64,000 nucleotides of DNA from Halopseudomonas bauzanensis (GCF_900114735.1 NZ_FOUA01000001.1:1-64000); one strand, 5' to 3'. Shown: positions 37,097-46,836, counted from the stretch's first letter. Numbers and translations: made by a program. The notes: a model not told the origin generated them from the sequence alone.

Positions 37097-39691
37097 GTGC
37101 TTGAAGCCTATCGCAAACACGTTGAAGAACGCGCCGCCCAAGGCGTCGTGCCTCAGCCGCTTAATGCCGAACAAACCGCTGGTCTGGTTGAGCTTCTGAA
37201 AAACCCGCCGGCCGGCGAAGAAGAATTCCTGCTTGATCTGCTCACCAACCGCGTTCCGCCGGGAGTGGATGAAGCTGCTTACGTCAAAGCCGCTTTCCTG
37301 TCTGCAGTAGCCAAGGGTGAAGCCACCTCGCCGCTGCTGAACAAGGTCCGCGCCGTCGAACTGCTGGGTACCATGCAGGGCGGCTACAACATCGCCACCA
37401 TGGTCGAGCTGCTCGACAGTGAAGAACTGGCTGCCACCGCCGCCGAACAACTCAAGCACACTCTGCTGATGTTCGACGCCTTCCACGACGTCGCTGAGCG
37501 CGCCAAGAACGGCAACGAGTACGCCAAGGCCGTGCTGGAATCCTGGGCCGCCGGTGAATGGTTCACCAACCGCCCTGCCGTTGCAGAAAAGATCAGCCTG
37601 ACCGTGTTCAAGGTGCCTGGCGAAACCAACACCGACGACCTCTCCCCGGCTCCGGACGCCTGGTCGCGCCCGGACATCCCGCTGCACGCCCTGGCCATGC
37701 TGAAAATGGCCCGTGACGGCATCGAGCCGGTCGAGCCCGGCGTTACCGGTCCGCTGACCCAGATCGAAGCCATGAAGGCCAAGGGTCTGCCAGTTGCCTA
37801 CGTCGGTGACGTGGTCGGTACCGGCTCCTCGCGCAAGTCCGCCACCAACTCGGTGCTGTGGTTCTTCGGCGACGACATCCCCAACGTGCCGAACAAGCGC
37901 GCTGGTGGTTTCTGCTTCGGCACCAAGATCGCTCCGATCTTCTACAACACCATGGAAGACGCCGGCGCCCTGCCGATCGAGTTCGACTGCAACGACCTGA
38001 ACATGGGCGACGCCATCGACGTCTACCCCTACGAAGGCAAGGTCTGCAAACACGGCACTGACGAAGTCATCACCACCTTCGAACTGAAGACCCAGGTGCT
38101 GCTCGACGAAGTACGCGCCGGTGGCCGTATTCCGCTGATCATCGGCCGTGGTCTGACCGAGAAGGCCCGCGCCGAGCTGGGTCTGGGCGGCTCCGAGCTG
38201 TTCCGCAAGCCGGAAGCACCTGCCGAGAGCAACAAGGGCTACACCCTGGCGCAGAAGATGGTCGGCAAGGCCTGTGGCGTCGAAGGCGTTCGCCCGGGTA
38301 CCTACTGCGAACCCAAGATGACTACCGTCGGCTCCCAGGATACTACTGGCCCGATGACCCGTGACGAGCTGAAAGACCTGGCTTGCCTGGGCTTCTCCGC
38401 CGATCTGGTGATGCAGTCCTTCTGCCATACCGCAGCCTATCCGAAGCCGATCGACGTCAACACCCACCACACCCTGCCCGACTTCATCCACAACCGTGGT
38501 GGTGTCGCGCTGCGTCCGGGTGACGGCATTATCCACAGCTGGCTGAACCGCATGCTGCTGCCCGATACCGTCGGTACCGGTGGCGACTCGCACACCCGCT
38601 TCCCGATGGGCATCTCCTTCCCGGCCGGTTCCGGCCTGGTCGCCTTCGCCGCAGCCACTGGCGTCATGCCGCTGGACATGCCGGAATCGGTACTGGTGCG
38701 CTTCAAGGGTGAAATGCAGCCGGGTATCACTCTGCGTGACCTGGTCCATGCCATCCCCTACTACGCGATCCAGGAAGGCCTGCTGACCGTCGAGAAGAAA
38801 GGCAAGAAGAACATCTTCTCCGGCCGTATTCTCGAGATCGAAGGTCTGAGCGGTCTGACTGTCGAGCAGGCTTTCGAGCTGTCCGACGCCTCCGCCGAGC
38901 GTTCCGCTGCCGGTTGCACCATCAAGCTGCCGGAAGACGCCATCGCCGAGTACCTGAAGTCCAACATCACCCTGCTGCGCTGGATGATTGCCGAAGGCTA
39001 CGACGACGCTCGTACCCTGGAGCGTCGTGCCCAGGCAATGGAAGCCTGGCTGGACAACCCGGAACTGATGCAAGCCGACGCCGATGCCGAGTACGCTGCG
39101 GTCATCGAAATCGATCTGGCCGACGTCAAGGAGCCGATCCTGTGCGCGCCGAACGATCCTGACGATGCCCGTCTGCTGTCCGACGTTGTCGGCCGCCAGA
39201 TCGACGAAGTCTTCATCGGCTCGTGCATGACCAACATCGGTCACTTCCGCGCCGCTGGCAAGCTGCTGGAGAAGAACAAGGACTCTCTGCCGACCCGTCT
39301 GTGGCTCGCCCCGCCGACCAAGATGGATCAGTGGATGCTGACCGAAGAAGGCTACTACGGCATCTACGGCAAGGCTGGTGCGCGCATGGAAATGCCGGGC
39401 TGCTCGCTGTGCATGGGTAACCAGGCACGCATCGCCGCCAAGTCGACTGCGGTTTCCACCTCCACGCGGAACTTCCCGAACCGCCTGGGTGATGGCGCCG
39501 ACGTCTTCCTGGCCTCCGCCGAGCTGGCTTCGGTTGCCGCCATCCTGGGTCGTCTGCCGAGCGTTGATGAGTACATGACCTACGCAGCTGATCTCAACAG
39601 CATGTCTGCCGAGGTCTACCGCTACATGAACTTCAACGAAATCGCGTCCTACCAGAAGGCTGCTGCCAGCATTCCGGTGACCGAAATCTGA
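37097..39691 (+). CDS. acnB: Aconitate hydratase B
   Basis: The GTG at 37097, with GAGGG at 37084-37088, gives [20 protein letters not shown], matching known AcnB starts and a length of 864 residues (E. coli: 865). An ATG five codons upstream is the alternative. The [4Fe-4S] ligands are Cys710 (GSCMTNIGH), Cys769 and Cys772 ([10 protein letters not shown]). It interconverts citrate and isocitrate in the TCA cycle; AcnB can also act as an iron-responsive RNA-binding protein. A strong terminator follows. The long antisense open frame over it is an artefact of codon use. Confidence 0.97.
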   Translation: MLEAYRKHVEERAAQGVVPQPLNAEQTAGLVELLKNPPAGEEEFLLDLLTNRVPPGVDEAAYVKAAFLSAVAKGEATSPLLNKVRAVELLGTMQGGYNIATMVELLDSEELAATAAEQLKHTLLMFDAFHDVAERAKNGNEYAKAVLESWAAGEWFTNRPAVAEKISLTVFKVPGETNTDDLSPAPDAWSRPDIPLHALAMLKMARDGIEPVEPGVTGPLTQIEAMKAKGLPVAYVGDVVGTGSSRKSATNSVLWFFGDDIPNVPNKRAGGFCFGTKIAPIFYNTMEDAGALPIEFDCNDLNMGDAIDVYPYEGKVCKHGTDEVITTFELKTQVLLDEVRAGGRIPLIIGRGLTEKARAELGLGGSELFRKPEAPAESNKGYTLAQKMVGKACGVEGVRPGTYCEPKMTTVGSQDTTGPMTRDELKDLACLGFSADLVMQSFCHTAAYPKPIDVNTHHTLPDFIHNRGGVALRPGDGIIHSWLNRMLLPDTVGTGGDSHTRFPMGISFPAGSGLVAFAAATGVMPLDMPESVLVRFKGEMQPGITLRDLVHAIPYYAIQEGLLTVEKKGKKNIFSGRILEIEGLSGLTVEQAFELSDASAERSAAGCTIKLPEDAIAEYLKSNITLLRWMIAEGYDDARTLERRAQAMEAWLDNPELMQADADAEYAAVIEIDLADVKEPILCAPNDPDDARLLSDVVGRQIDEVFIGSCMTNIGHFRAAGKLLEKNKDSLPTRLWLAPPTKMDQWMLTEEGYYGIYGKAGARMEMPGCSLCMGNQARIAAKSTAVSTSTRNFPNRLGDGADVFLASAELASVAAILGRLPSVDEYMTYAADLNSMSAEVYRYMNFNEIASYQKAAASIPVTEI

Positions 39692-39708
39692 TTACCCGTA
39701 ATCAGTGA

Positions 39709-39738
39709 AAGAACCCCGCTCTGTGCGGGGTTTTTTTA
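39709..39738 (+). terminator. Terminator of acnB
   Basis: ACCCCGC and GCGGGGT pair around a five-base loop (CTCT-type), followed by seven T. A textbook rho-independent terminator 20 bases past the stop. Confidence 0.9.
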
Positions 39739-39833
39739 TGCCGGCGAAAAACAACCGGAACCGGCCGGAAGGATTTCTTGTCACAAATTTTGTACTTGCA
39801 TTGAAAGATGACGCAAACAAGAGGATTGAAAAC

Positions 39834-40052
39834 ATGAAGAAATGGTTAATTGCCGCGTTCTGCATCTCCGGAATGTTTGCTCTGGTCGGCTGCTCCAACG
39901 ATCACCTGATTCGCACCAGCGACGGACAGGTCATTGAAGCGGACAATAAACCGGAAATCGACGACGACACCGGCATGATCGAATACGAGGACCATAGCGG
40001 CCGCGATAATCAGATTCCGCAGGGCGATGTCCGCGAAATCAAGGAACGTTGA
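39834..40052 (+). CDS. YgdI/YgdR-family small lipoprotein (DUF903)
   Basis: The 72-residue product has a lipoprotein signal ending ALVGC (Cys20), then the compact SH3-like core of the YgdI/YgdR family (HLIRTSDGQVIEADNKPEID) and an acidic tail. AGAGGATTG precedes the ATG. In enterobacteria these lipoproteins are stress-linked but unassigned. It stands alone after acnB. Confidence 0.9.
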   Translation: MKKWLIAAFCISGMFALVGCSNDHLIRTSDGQVIEADNKPEIDDDTGMIEYEDHSGRDNQIPQGDVREIKER

Positions 40053-40148
40053 TCTCGCCCTGCCCTGCGGGCGCGCGCCCCGCAGGGCACCCCAAAGCAG
40101 ACCGCTCCACCCAGGATGAACATCAGGATCGACATTAAGGCAGCAGCA

Positions 40149-40298
40149 ATGGCAAACGTACGGCGTTCACGTATACGCCGAAAGTCTCGCAGAAGACGCG
40201 CCCGCCGGCGCACCTATCTCCTTTTCCTTGACCGCCAGATAGAGTCCTGGCGCGAACGTGGCGTATTGCTGGACAGGCTACGGCGCAAGAGACGGTAG
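40149..40298 (+). CDS. Arginine-rich small protein (49 residues), unverified
   Basis: The frame starts ATG at 40149 with AAGG about eight bases upstream. It encodes 49 residues of which 20 are Arg and 2 Lys: MANVRRSRIRRKSRRRRARR, then a short hydrophobic island TYLLFL, then more basic residues ending RLRRKRR. It may be a nucleic-acid-binding microprotein or ribosome-associated, or it may be a chance frame in GC-rich DNA. I do not recognise a family. It lies in a 312-bp gap between the small lipoprotein and the next minus-strand gene. Confidence 0.35.
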   Translation: MANVRRSRIRRKSRRRRARRRTYLLFLDRQIESWRERGVLLDRLRRKRR

Positions 40299-40333
40299 GA
40301 TGAAATGACCAAGCAGTGAGGTTAGTCAATACC

Positions 40334-40364
40334 TGTGGGAGCGGCTCTCATGAAGACGCCGCAC
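40334..40364 (+). repeat. Degenerate REP-like element
   Basis: TGTGGGAGCGGC, a 12-base loop and GCCGC resemble the Pseudomonas REP head TGTGGGAGCGGC with its closing arm. The arm is short, so the element looks partial. Confidence 0.35.
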
Positions 40365-40365
40365 C

Positions 40366-40749
40366 CTACTGCAACAGGAACCCCGCCGCCTTGCCCTCGA
40401 ACACCACCAGCCGGGCCAGGGTGTCATCACCTCCATCGGCGAAGCTGATCTTCCAGATTTCCACCCGGTACCCCTGCTGATTCAGATGGGTGAGGTAATC
40501 TGCTTCATAACCTTGCTCGACCCGCTCAGCGATGACGTCAGTCACCCGGTTGAACTCTTCCTCGGGGATTCCCGTCTGGAAGTCCTCGGTGCCCAGCGCC
40601 CTGAACTGTTGGTAATCTTCCGCGGCGACCGCCTCCAGCAGGCTGGACAGCAGGTGGCGCGCTTGCGCCGGTTCGTTATCGGCCCAGGCGGCTGCCGGCA
40701 GCAGGAGAGCGGCAGCAATCAGAACACAACGCAGCATTGATGACTTCAT
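40366..40749 (-). CDS. Secreted hypothetical protein
   Basis: The 127-residue product starts [20 protein letters not shown], a signal peptide ending AWA, after GGAG. The mature part ([59 protein letters not shown]) looks like a small alpha+beta domain of the NTF2/DUF3887 kind, although I cannot confirm that. It is divergent from rimO. Periplasmic location is likely; function unknown. Confidence 0.7.
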   Translation of the reverse strand: MKSSMLRCVLIAAALLLPAAAWADNEPAQARHLLSSLLEAVAAEDYQQFRALGTEDFQTGIPEEEFNRVTDVIAERVEQGYEADYLTHLNQQGYRVEIWKISFADGGDDTLARLVVFEGKAAGFLLQ

Positions 40750-40911
40750 GGCTACATCTCCGGTCATACGGGTGGATTGCCGCAGTATAGTCAGAGCGCT
40801 CGTACCATACCTAACGGCGGAAATGATCGACCGATGGTGTACCACGGCTATGGCGCGGTGCAGGGCTGCCAGCTAGAATACGCCACGTTTTTTCTTACTC
40901 CATGGCCTTCG

Positions 40912-42258
40912 ATGACTGACACCGCGCCCCCCACCAAGAACAGTGCCCCCAGTGTAGGATTCATATCTCTTGGGTGCCCGAAAGCGCTCGTAGACTCCGA
41001 ACGCATCCTCACCCAGCTGCGCACTGAAGGCTATCAGGTAGTGCCGACCTATGAGGGCGCGGATGTGGTGGTGGTCAATACCTGTGGTTTCATCGACTCG
41101 GCCAAGGCGGAATCCCTGGACGCCATTGGCGAGGCGATTGCCGAGAACGGTCGGGTCATCGTCACCGGTTGCATGGGTGTCGAGGAAGGAACCATTCGCG
41201 ATGTGCATCCCAGCGTGCTGGCAGTAACCGGCCCGCAGCAATACGAACAGGTAGTCAATGCTGTGCACGAAGTCGTGTCGCCGCGGGCTGATCACAATCC
41301 GCTGATCGACCTGGTACCGCCACAGGGCGTCAAGCTAACCCCCCGGCATTACGCCTATCTGAAGATTTCCGAAGGCTGTAATCACAGCTGCAGTTTCTGC
41401 ATCATTCCTTCCATGCGCGGCAAGCTGGTCAGCCGCCCGGTGGGCGAGGTGCTGAGCGAAGCCGAGCGTCTGGTCAAGTCGGGCGTCAAGGAGCTGCTGG
41501 TCATCTCCCAGGACACCAGCGCTTATGGTGTGGATATCAAGTACCGCACCGGTTTCTGGAATGGCCGCCCGGTGAAGTCACGCATGACTGAAATGTGCGA
41601 GGCGCTCAGCGAACTGGGCGTCTGGGTGCGGCTGCACTATGTGTACCCCTACCCGCACGTGGATGAGCTGATCCCGCTGATGGCCGAGGGCAAGATCCTG
41701 CCGTATCTGGATATTCCCTTCCAGCATGCCAGCCCGAAAGTGCTCAAGGCGATGAAGCGCCCTGCCTTCGAAGACAAGACCCTGGCCCGTATCCGCAAGT
41801 GGCGCGAGATCTGTCCCGAGCTGACCATCCGCTCGACCTTCATCGTCGGCTTCCCCGGCGAAACCGAGGAAGATTTCCAATATCTGCTCGACTGGCTGAC
41901 CGAAGCGCAGCTCGACCGCGTCGGCTGCTTCCAGTACTCCCCAGTGGAGGGTGCTCCCGCCGAAGCACTGGGCCTGGAAGCTGTGCCGGACGAGATCAAG
42001 CAGGACCGCTGGGACCGTTTCATGGCCCACCAGCAGGCCATCTCTACCGCTCGCCTGCAGCTGAAGATCGGCAAGACCATCCAGGTGCTCATTGATGAGG
42101 TGGACGAGGAAGGCCCCATCGCCCGCTCCATGGCCGATGCGCCGGAAATCGATGGCAACGTTTATATCGACAGCGATGAGCCGCTGCAGCCCGGCGACAT
42201 CGTCAGCGTGCGGGTCACCGCCGCCGATGAATATGATCTCTGGGCAGAGCTGGTCTGA
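40912..42258 (+). CDS. rimO: Ribosomal protein S12 methylthiotransferase RimO
   Basis: The 448-residue radical-SAM enzyme adds a methylthio group to Asp89 of ribosomal protein S12. The N-terminal UPF0004 cysteines are Cys22, Cys58 and Cys87. The radical-SAM motif is CNHSCSFC (Cys156, Cys160, Cys163). A TRAM domain closes the protein. The ATG at 40912 gives the usual length; upstream in-frame starts only add a non-conserved tail. A terminator follows at 42269. Confidence 0.96.
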   Translation: MTDTAPPTKNSAPSVGFISLGCPKALVDSERILTQLRTEGYQVVPTYEGADVVVVNTCGFIDSAKAESLDAIGEAIAENGRVIVTGCMGVEEGTIRDVHPSVLAVTGPQQYEQVVNAVHEVVSPRADHNPLIDLVPPQGVKLTPRHYAYLKISEGCNHSCSFCIIPSMRGKLVSRPVGEVLSEAERLVKSGVKELLVISQDTSAYGVDIKYRTGFWNGRPVKSRMTEMCEALSELGVWVRLHYVYPYPHVDELIPLMAEGKILPYLDIPFQHASPKVLKAMKRPAFEDKTLARIRKWREICPELTIRSTFIVGFPGETEEDFQYLLDWLTEAQLDRVGCFQYSPVEGAPAEALGLEAVPDEIKQDRWDRFMAHQQAISTARLQLKIGKTIQVLIDEVDEEGPIARSMADAPEIDGNVYIDSDEPLQPGDIVSVRVTAADEYDLWAELV

Positions 42259-42268
42259 ACCGAAACAC

Positions 42269-42292
42269 ACCGGGGCCCATGGCCCCGGTTTT
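42269..42292 (+). terminator. Terminator of rimO
   Basis: ACCGGGGCC and GGCCCCGGT pair perfectly over nine bases around CAT, followed by a short T-run (TTTT). Confidence 0.8.
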
Positions 42293-42386
42293 CGTATCGA
42301 ATGAACTCTCGGATTTCTGCACCTGGGCCGCAAATGGCAGTCCAACCCTGTATACACCGCAATAACGGCTCATTCAGGAGGGCACC

Positions 42387-42713
42387 ATGGCGATGCTAAG
42401 CAACTATTCCGAGCAGGCCCCTTCCCGCGCAGAGGTCGATGCTTACCAGGGCGCCACTGTGATCGAATTCGGTACCGACTGGTGCGGCCACTGCCAGGCA
42501 GCACAACCGCATCTCGCCAAGGCATTCAGCGAACATCCCCATCTGCAGCATCTGAAGATTGAAGATGGTCCCGGACGGCCACTGGGTCGATCCTTCCGGG
42601 TCAAATTGTGGCCCACCCTGATCTTCCTGCGCGACGGGGAAGAAATCGAACGGCTGGTGCGGCCGCAGGATGCAGAGTCGATTCGGCAAGCGATGAACAA
42701 CATCGTTCGTTGA
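42387..42713 (+). CDS. Thioredoxin-family protein
   Basis: The 108-residue product has the active-site motif WCGHC (near residue 32) in EFGTDWCGHCQAAQPHL and a conserved cis-proline in LWPTLIFLRDG. CAGGAGGG precedes the ATG. The WCGHC form suggests a reducing or isomerising thioredoxin-like protein in the cytoplasm, as no signal peptide is present. It is a possible partner for repair of oxidised proteins; the natural reductant is unknown. Confidence 0.88.
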   Translation: MAMLSNYSEQAPSRAEVDAYQGATVIEFGTDWCGHCQAAQPHLAKAFSEHPHLQHLKIEDGPGRPLGRSFRVKLWPTLIFLRDGEEIERLVRPQDAESIRQAMNNIVR

Positions 42714-42832
42714 TTCTGTGACCGCCATGGATGACCATTTATCTGGATGATAGTCGCAGTGCCGGCATGGCCTTTTCCGATGCTCAAGGGCAGACTGACT
42801 GTCTGATCCATGAGACAAGTACAAGGCATTCC

Positions 42833-43327
42833 ATGACAGAACAGGCATTGCAGGACCTTCTTTCACCGCACGGCGTATGTTACGGCTGTGGCGGCGGCAA
42901 TCCGCACGGGTTACAGATCAAGAGCCACTGGGATACGGACGGGGTGCATGTGATCACCAGGCATCTGCCGGAGGCCAAATACTGCGGCTGGCCGGACCTG
43001 GTGTACGGTGGGCTGATCGCCATGCTGGTGGATTGCCACTCCAACTGGACGGCAATGGCCTATCACCTGCGCGCCGAACAGGCCGAGGGCAAGGCCCCGA
43101 CCGCGATCAACTGCGTGACCGGCGAACTGGGCATCAAATATATCAAGCCAACCCCCATGGGCGTGGGGTTGACCCTGCGTGCCCGAGTGGATGGCCCGCT
43201 CGGGCGCAAGAGCCGCATCATTTGCGAGATCTACGCTGGTGATGTGCTGACCGCTATCGGTGATTCGATCTTCGTGCGGGTGGATGCCGGCAAGCTGGCG
43301 GAACAGGCACACGGGCGCGAGGCCTGA
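42833..43327 (+). CDS. PaaI-type hotdog thioesterase
   Basis: The 164-residue product starts at the ATG at 42833 (AAGG upstream). The hotdog fold is visible: CYGCGGGNPHGLQI, VYGGLIAMLVDCHSNWTAMAYHL, TGELGIKYIKPTPMGVGLTL. The conserved Asp in MLVDCHSN is the likely catalytic residue. It should hydrolyse acyl- or aryl-CoA. An earlier in-frame ATG at 42731 would add 34 non-conserved residues. It may share a transcript with the thioredoxin gene (120-bp gap). Confidence 0.82.
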   Translation: MTEQALQDLLSPHGVCYGCGGGNPHGLQIKSHWDTDGVHVITRHLPEAKYCGWPDLVYGGLIAMLVDCHSNWTAMAYHLRAEQAEGKAPTAINCVTGELGIKYIKPTPMGVGLTLRARVDGPLGRKSRIICEIYAGDVLTAIGDSIFVRVDAGKLAEQAHGREA

Positions 43328-43336
43328 GGCCGGCTA

Positions 43337-44224
43337 TCAACCGGCTGCCGGCAACCACCAGATCAGCAGTAACGGGATAAATATGAATGACAGCAGGGTC
43401 GAGCAGATGACCAGGCTGGCGACGGTTTCCGGGGAGCGATTGGCCTTCACCGCAAACAGGTAATTGAACACCGCCACCGGCATCGCCGCCTGCAATACCA
43501 GAACCCCCTGGGCCAGCGGTGGCAGGTCCAGGGCAAGGGCGATACCCCAACCGATGGCCGCGCCGCAGAGCATCCGCAGCCCGCCGAGCGCCATGCCCTT
43601 CCCTACCTGCTTGGGCCGGATGCTGGCCAGGGATACACCCAGCGTCAGCAACATCATGGGAATGCTCAGACTCCCCAGCAGATCAATCGTATTACCCAGC
43701 CAGCGCGGCAACTGCAGATCCAGCAAGAGGACCACCAGCGCTACCCCCAGGCTGAGAATCACCGGGTTGAGCAACAGGCGCCGCCAGGACTCCGCTGCGC
43801 CGGAAAGGATCATCCCCACACTGAAGTGCCCCACCGAGAGCACCACGAAGAACGCCACTGCCAACGCCAGTCCCGGCTCACCAAAGGCGTAGAGACTGAT
43901 CGGCAATCCCATATTGCCGGTGTTGGGGAACATATAAGCAGGCACCAGCACTTTAGGATCAGCATTGATCGTGCGACTCAACACCCAGCCGACTACCGCC
44001 ATCAACAGCGTGATCACCACGCAGCCCAGGGCCATCTGACCAAATATCTCCAGATCTATCTCGGCGCGGCTCAATGTCGAGAGCACCAGACAGGGGGTGC
44101 TGATGTTGAGCACCAGGCGGGTAACGAACTCGGTGGGATAGGCCTGACCGGAACGCGCCCAGCCATAGCCGATACCAGCGACGATCAGTACGGGAGCCAT
44201 GACGGCGAACAGTTCGAAAAACAT
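43337..44224 (-). CDS. AEC-family auxin-efflux-carrier-like transporter
   Basis: The 295-residue membrane protein has eight to ten helices and the AEC pattern (PAYMFPNTGNMGLPISLYAFGEPGLALAVAFFVVLSVGHF and LSIPMMLLTLGVSLA). The substrate is unknown; members export malonate, malate or other organic acids. It follows a small ORF6N-like gene by eight bases on the same strand and faces the thioesterase gene tail to tail. Confidence 0.9.
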   Translation of the reverse strand: MFFELFAVMAPVLIVAGIGYGWARSGQAYPTEFVTRLVLNISTPCLVLSTLSRAEIDLEIFGQMALGCVVITLLMAVVGWVLSRTINADPKVLVPAYMFPNTGNMGLPISLYAFGEPGLALAVAFFVVLSVGHFSVGMILSGAAESWRRLLLNPVILSLGVALVVLLLDLQLPRWLGNTIDLLGSLSIPMMLLTLGVSLASIRPKQVGKGMALGGLRMLCGAAIGWGIALALDLPPLAQGVLVLQAAMPVAVFNYLFAVKANRSPETVASLVICSTLLSFIFIPLLLIWWLPAAG

Positions 44225-44232
44225 AGGGGTGC

Positions 44233-44514
44233 TCAGCTCAGTGATCGTTGACGCAACTGCTGATAACCACGGCGGGTCAGCAACAGCAGATGACGGGTAC
44301 TGGGATAAATCCTGCCGTCGGCCTTGAGCCTGTCGATCAGCTCCTGATGCTCATCAGCCGGCAACAGGAAATAGTCCACCCTCTCAACGAGATCAGCCTC
44401 ACAGACCTTGAACCAGCGGAAGTTGGTGCCCTTGGGCAGGCCGTTCAGCTCATCCAGCTGACGCAGACTCAGGGTTTCGGTTCCAGCGAAGGTAATCGGG
44501 TCTACAGTGGACAT
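44233..44514 (-). CDS. Conserved small hypothetical protein, ORF6N-like
   Basis: The 93-residue product (LSLRQLDELNGLPKGTNFRW, then EADLVERVDYFLLPADEHQELIDRLKADGRIYPSTRHLLLLTRRGYQQLRQ) resembles the ORF6N/antirepressor-type N-terminal domain by the pattern of a helix, a basic loop and a C-terminal hydrophobic strand. I have no firm family assignment. It is the first gene of a likely two-gene transcript with the AEC transporter. Function unknown; a small DNA-binding or adaptor protein is one possibility. Confidence 0.6.
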   Translation of the reverse strand: MSTVDPITFAGTETLSLRQLDELNGLPKGTNFRWFKVCEADLVERVDYFLLPADEHQELIDRLKADGRIYPSTRHLLLLTRRGYQQLRQRSLS

Positions 44515-44656
44515 GGGACGTTCCCGACCAGCAAAAACAGGATGGCAACCATAACAGAATCAGCGGCTTCCGGGGCCGGCAATCGCAGACAGCCTGCACT
44601 TTCGGGCACCGTCCCGGTCTGAATTATCGAACCGCATCATTGCTGGAGGCCTGCTG

Positions 44657-45376
44657 TTGAAGACCATCCTGTTTCGATTGCTGAAGTGGCTGCTGGTCCT
44701 GGGGATCATTGCCGCAGCTGTGCTGACCCGCCCCTGGGAGCGTATTCCGCCGCACTGGCACCCATGGCAGCCACTGGCCATTGATCATCCGATGACGGTA
44801 GTGAGTAAATGGAAGCTATCCCGCCTCCAGGAAGACCCACAACAATGTCTGGCGGTGCTGGAAACCGCCCCCGAAGGCGCCATTGACTACCTGGCGCTGG
44901 ATGACTACACACCCGTTGCCGGCTGCCCCTTGACCAATGTGGTGCGGGTCAGCCGTACCGGCGTGCGTTTCAGCTCCACCTTCACGGTGACCTGTCCATT
45001 GGCGGTGGCCTGGGTCATGTTCGAGCGCCAGCAGCTCCAGCCGCTGGCACAGCAGCATCTGGACAGCGCGCTGGTACGGGTCGACCATCTGGGCAGTTTT
45101 GCCTGTCGCAATATCTATCATCGTGAAGGCGCTCGGCGCAGTCAGCATGCAACGGCCAACGCCTTCGACGTGGCGGGCTTTCGTTTCGAGAATGGGCAGC
45201 AGATCTCGGTGCTGACGCATTGGGACGATGAAGATGCCACGTACAAATCGGCCTTCCTCAAGGATGCCCATGATGCCGCCTGTGGCTACTTCGGTACGGT
45301 GCTGGGGCCCGATTACAACCAGCCCCATGAAAATCACTTTCACTTCGACGGCAGTGGCTTCGGTTTCTGCCGCTGA
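44657..45376 (+). CDS. Extensin-like C-terminal domain protein
   Basis: A TTG start at 44657 with GGAGG eight bases upstream gives 239 residues. The N-terminal membrane helix is LLKWLLVLGIIAAAVLT, and the extensin-like C-terminal domain (PF06904) has CPLAVAWVMFERQQLQPLA, HREGARRSQHATANAFDVAGF and CGYFGTVLGPDYNQPHENHFHFDG. The HxD/HxH histidines suggest a zinc-dependent activity akin to peptidoglycan-processing DD-peptidases, but this is only a fold-based guess. Convergent with the polyester hydrolase through a shared terminator. Confidence 0.86.
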   Translation: MKTILFRLLKWLLVLGIIAAAVLTRPWERIPPHWHPWQPLAIDHPMTVVSKWKLSRLQEDPQQCLAVLETAPEGAIDYLALDDYTPVAGCPLTNVVRVSRTGVRFSSTFTVTCPLAVAWVMFERQQLQPLAQQHLDSALVRVDHLGSFACRNIYHREGARRSQHATANAFDVAGFRFENGQQISVLTHWDDEDATYKSAFLKDAHDAACGYFGTVLGPDYNQPHENHFHFDGSGFGFCR

Positions 45377-45393
45377 TGCTGGATGCAGATGTT

Positions 45394-45420
45394 AAAAAGC
45401 CGACCTCGCAAGGTCGGCTT
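45394..45420. terminator. Bidirectional terminator between convergent genes
   Basis: AAGCCGACCT and AGGTCGGCTT pair perfectly over ten bases around CGCA. A-rich on the left gives a U-tract for the minus-strand gene (polyester hydrolase). Confidence 0.8.
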
Positions 45421-45437
45421 CCTGTTGCTGTTGCCGA

Positions 45438-46346
45438 TCAGTAAGGGCAGTTGCCGCGGTACTCGGAAATGTTCCGGTCGGACTCGTGATTCGGGCCACA
45501 CAGGAACTGGCTGTAGCGCGTATCGTTATCCAGGAAGCGCTTCATCCAGGACACCCCGAAGCGGCTGAGTACGTCATTGTTCAGACCACCCCCATTGGCG
45601 CAGTAGTGCGATCCGTTGTTGATCTCGACATAGGCCTTGTCGATGTCATCCGGCAGTTGATTGTAGAAGGGCGACGCGTGGCTGCGTACCGGGGCGATGA
45701 GATCGGACTCGCAGGCGAAGATCAGCGTGGGTGCCTGTACTCCCCTGAAGCGGGTGGTATCCCATGGCGCCAGCGGAATGGCTGCCTTGATCCGCCCTTC
45801 GCTGGCCACCCGCAGTGTGCCACCACCGCCCATGGACCAACCAATGACACCCAGACGCTCGGTATCGATCATGCCATTGACCGGGCTGGTCCGGCTGGTG
45901 TTCTGACTAACCAGGTAGTCCAGCGCATTGTTGATCTGACGGGCACGACTAGGCGGCTGATCGAAGCCGGTGTTGGTGTCGATGGTCATGACCACGAAGC
46001 CATGGGACGCCAGTTTGGGGCCCCACCACTCGATGGACGACTCGGCGGATACGAAGCCCGGAATCACCACGATGGCGGCCATGGTACCAGTGGTGCCGGT
46101 CGGGTAATGAATGGTCCCACCACCGAAACCGCTGACCAGCCCGGAAACCCGACTGGTCCGCACACTGTGGGGACCAGTGGGTGCCTCGAGGAAGGCGACG
46201 CTCGGGTCAGGCCCTCGCTCGTAAGCCTGATCGGGATCAGTCGGTCCATCAGTCGGCGGGTTGACCGCAAAGGCAGAGGACGATAGCAGCAGCGCGCCTG
46301 CGGCCATCATGGCCAGCAGCGATTGGGATAGATTTTTATTGATCAT
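45438..46346 (-). CDS. Secreted polyester hydrolase, PETase/cutinase-like (PE-H type)
   Basis: The 302-residue product has a signal peptide (1-27, ending SSSAFA) and the alpha/beta-hydrolase motif GWSMGGGG with nucleophile Ser171. Asp215 (ACESD) and His247 (GSHYC) complete the triad. Trp170, Met172, Trp195 (APWDTT) and Phe98 match the substrate cleft of PETase-type enzymes. Four cysteines form the two disulfide pairs expected for type II PET hydrolases: Cys212-Cys249 near the active site and Cys283-Cys300 at the C-terminus. The layout (signal, triad spacing) matches the PE-H enzyme of Halopseudomonas aestusnigri. It would act outside the cell on polyesters or natural cutin-like polymers. Tyr248 fills the site of Ser238 in IsPETase. 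Confidence 0.9.
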   Translation of the reverse strand: MINKNLSQSLLAMMAAGALLLSSSAFAVNPPTDGPTDPDQAYERGPDPSVAFLEAPTGPHSVRTSRVSGLVSGFGGGTIHYPTGTTGTMAAIVVIPGFVSAESSIEWWGPKLASHGFVVMTIDTNTGFDQPPSRARQINNALDYLVSQNTSRTSPVNGMIDTERLGVIGWSMGGGGTLRVASEGRIKAAIPLAPWDTTRFRGVQAPTLIFACESDLIAPVRSHASPFYNQLPDDIDKAYVEINNGSHYCANGGGLNNDVLSRFGVSWMKRFLDNDTRYSQFLCGPNHESDRNISEYRGNCPY

Positions 46347-46369
46347 TATTACTCCAGGAACATGTTTTT

Positions 46370-46384
46370 CAGTTTGTTGTTACT
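46370..46384 (-). promoter_or_regulatory. CA-rich Crc/Hfq-type motif in the polyester hydrolase leader
   Basis: The minus strand reads AGTAACAACAAACTG, containing AACAACAA. It lies about 24-38 bases before the ATG, a little further upstream than the other motifs. Repression by Hfq/Crc is possible but not proven. Confidence 0.35.
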
Positions 46385-46511
46385 TGCATATAACGCTTTA
46401 TATTGATGTCCCGAACGAGAACCGCCATCAACAGCGGGAAAGTATTTTAGTTGCTGCCCACGGCGTCAATGGCGAACAGGCAAGTTCACCCGCATGGGTT
46501 AATTCAAATGT

Positions 46512-46542
46512 TCGCTTGGTTATAAACATGTCGACCAAGCGA
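46512..46542. promoter_or_regulatory. 9-bp inverted repeat upstream of the polyester hydrolase
   Basis: TCGCTTGGT (46512-46520) and ACCAAGCGA (46534-46542) are perfect inverted arms around a 13-bp AT-rich spacer. The site lies about 165 bases before the polyester hydrolase ATG and about 295 before the LprI-like gene. It could be an operator for a dimeric regulator. The rest of 46347-46836 (490 bp) is AT-richer than its surroundings and holds no gene I can support. Confidence 0.45.
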
Positions 46543-46836
46543 TGTATTTTGCAATAAATCAATGAGTTACAATCACCGTACTCACTCTTTCGTGTGAATG
46601 GCCAACTAACATCTATCCTGAATAAGCCACCGCCCGCCAGAGTGCTATTTAATTCTTCGCGGATGCTTCACGTTCGACTGCCAACATCACAGTCTCAGTC
46701 TGGAGGCAAGATGGGGCTGTTATACTTGCCGCGACTATTATTCGCGGCTCTGCTACCATCCCAGGCAGGTACCCGCCGGCTTGGGCTGCCGAAACCGCGA
46801 AGCACTATCGAGAAATGCCTAACACAGGTTGAAAAC

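Noticed and set aside
36980-39244. 754-codon open frame on the minus strand over acnB
   Set aside because: It is fully antisense to acnB, which has its three cluster cysteines at 710, 769 and 772. High-GC codon use opens long antisense frames; the protein has no recognisable domain.
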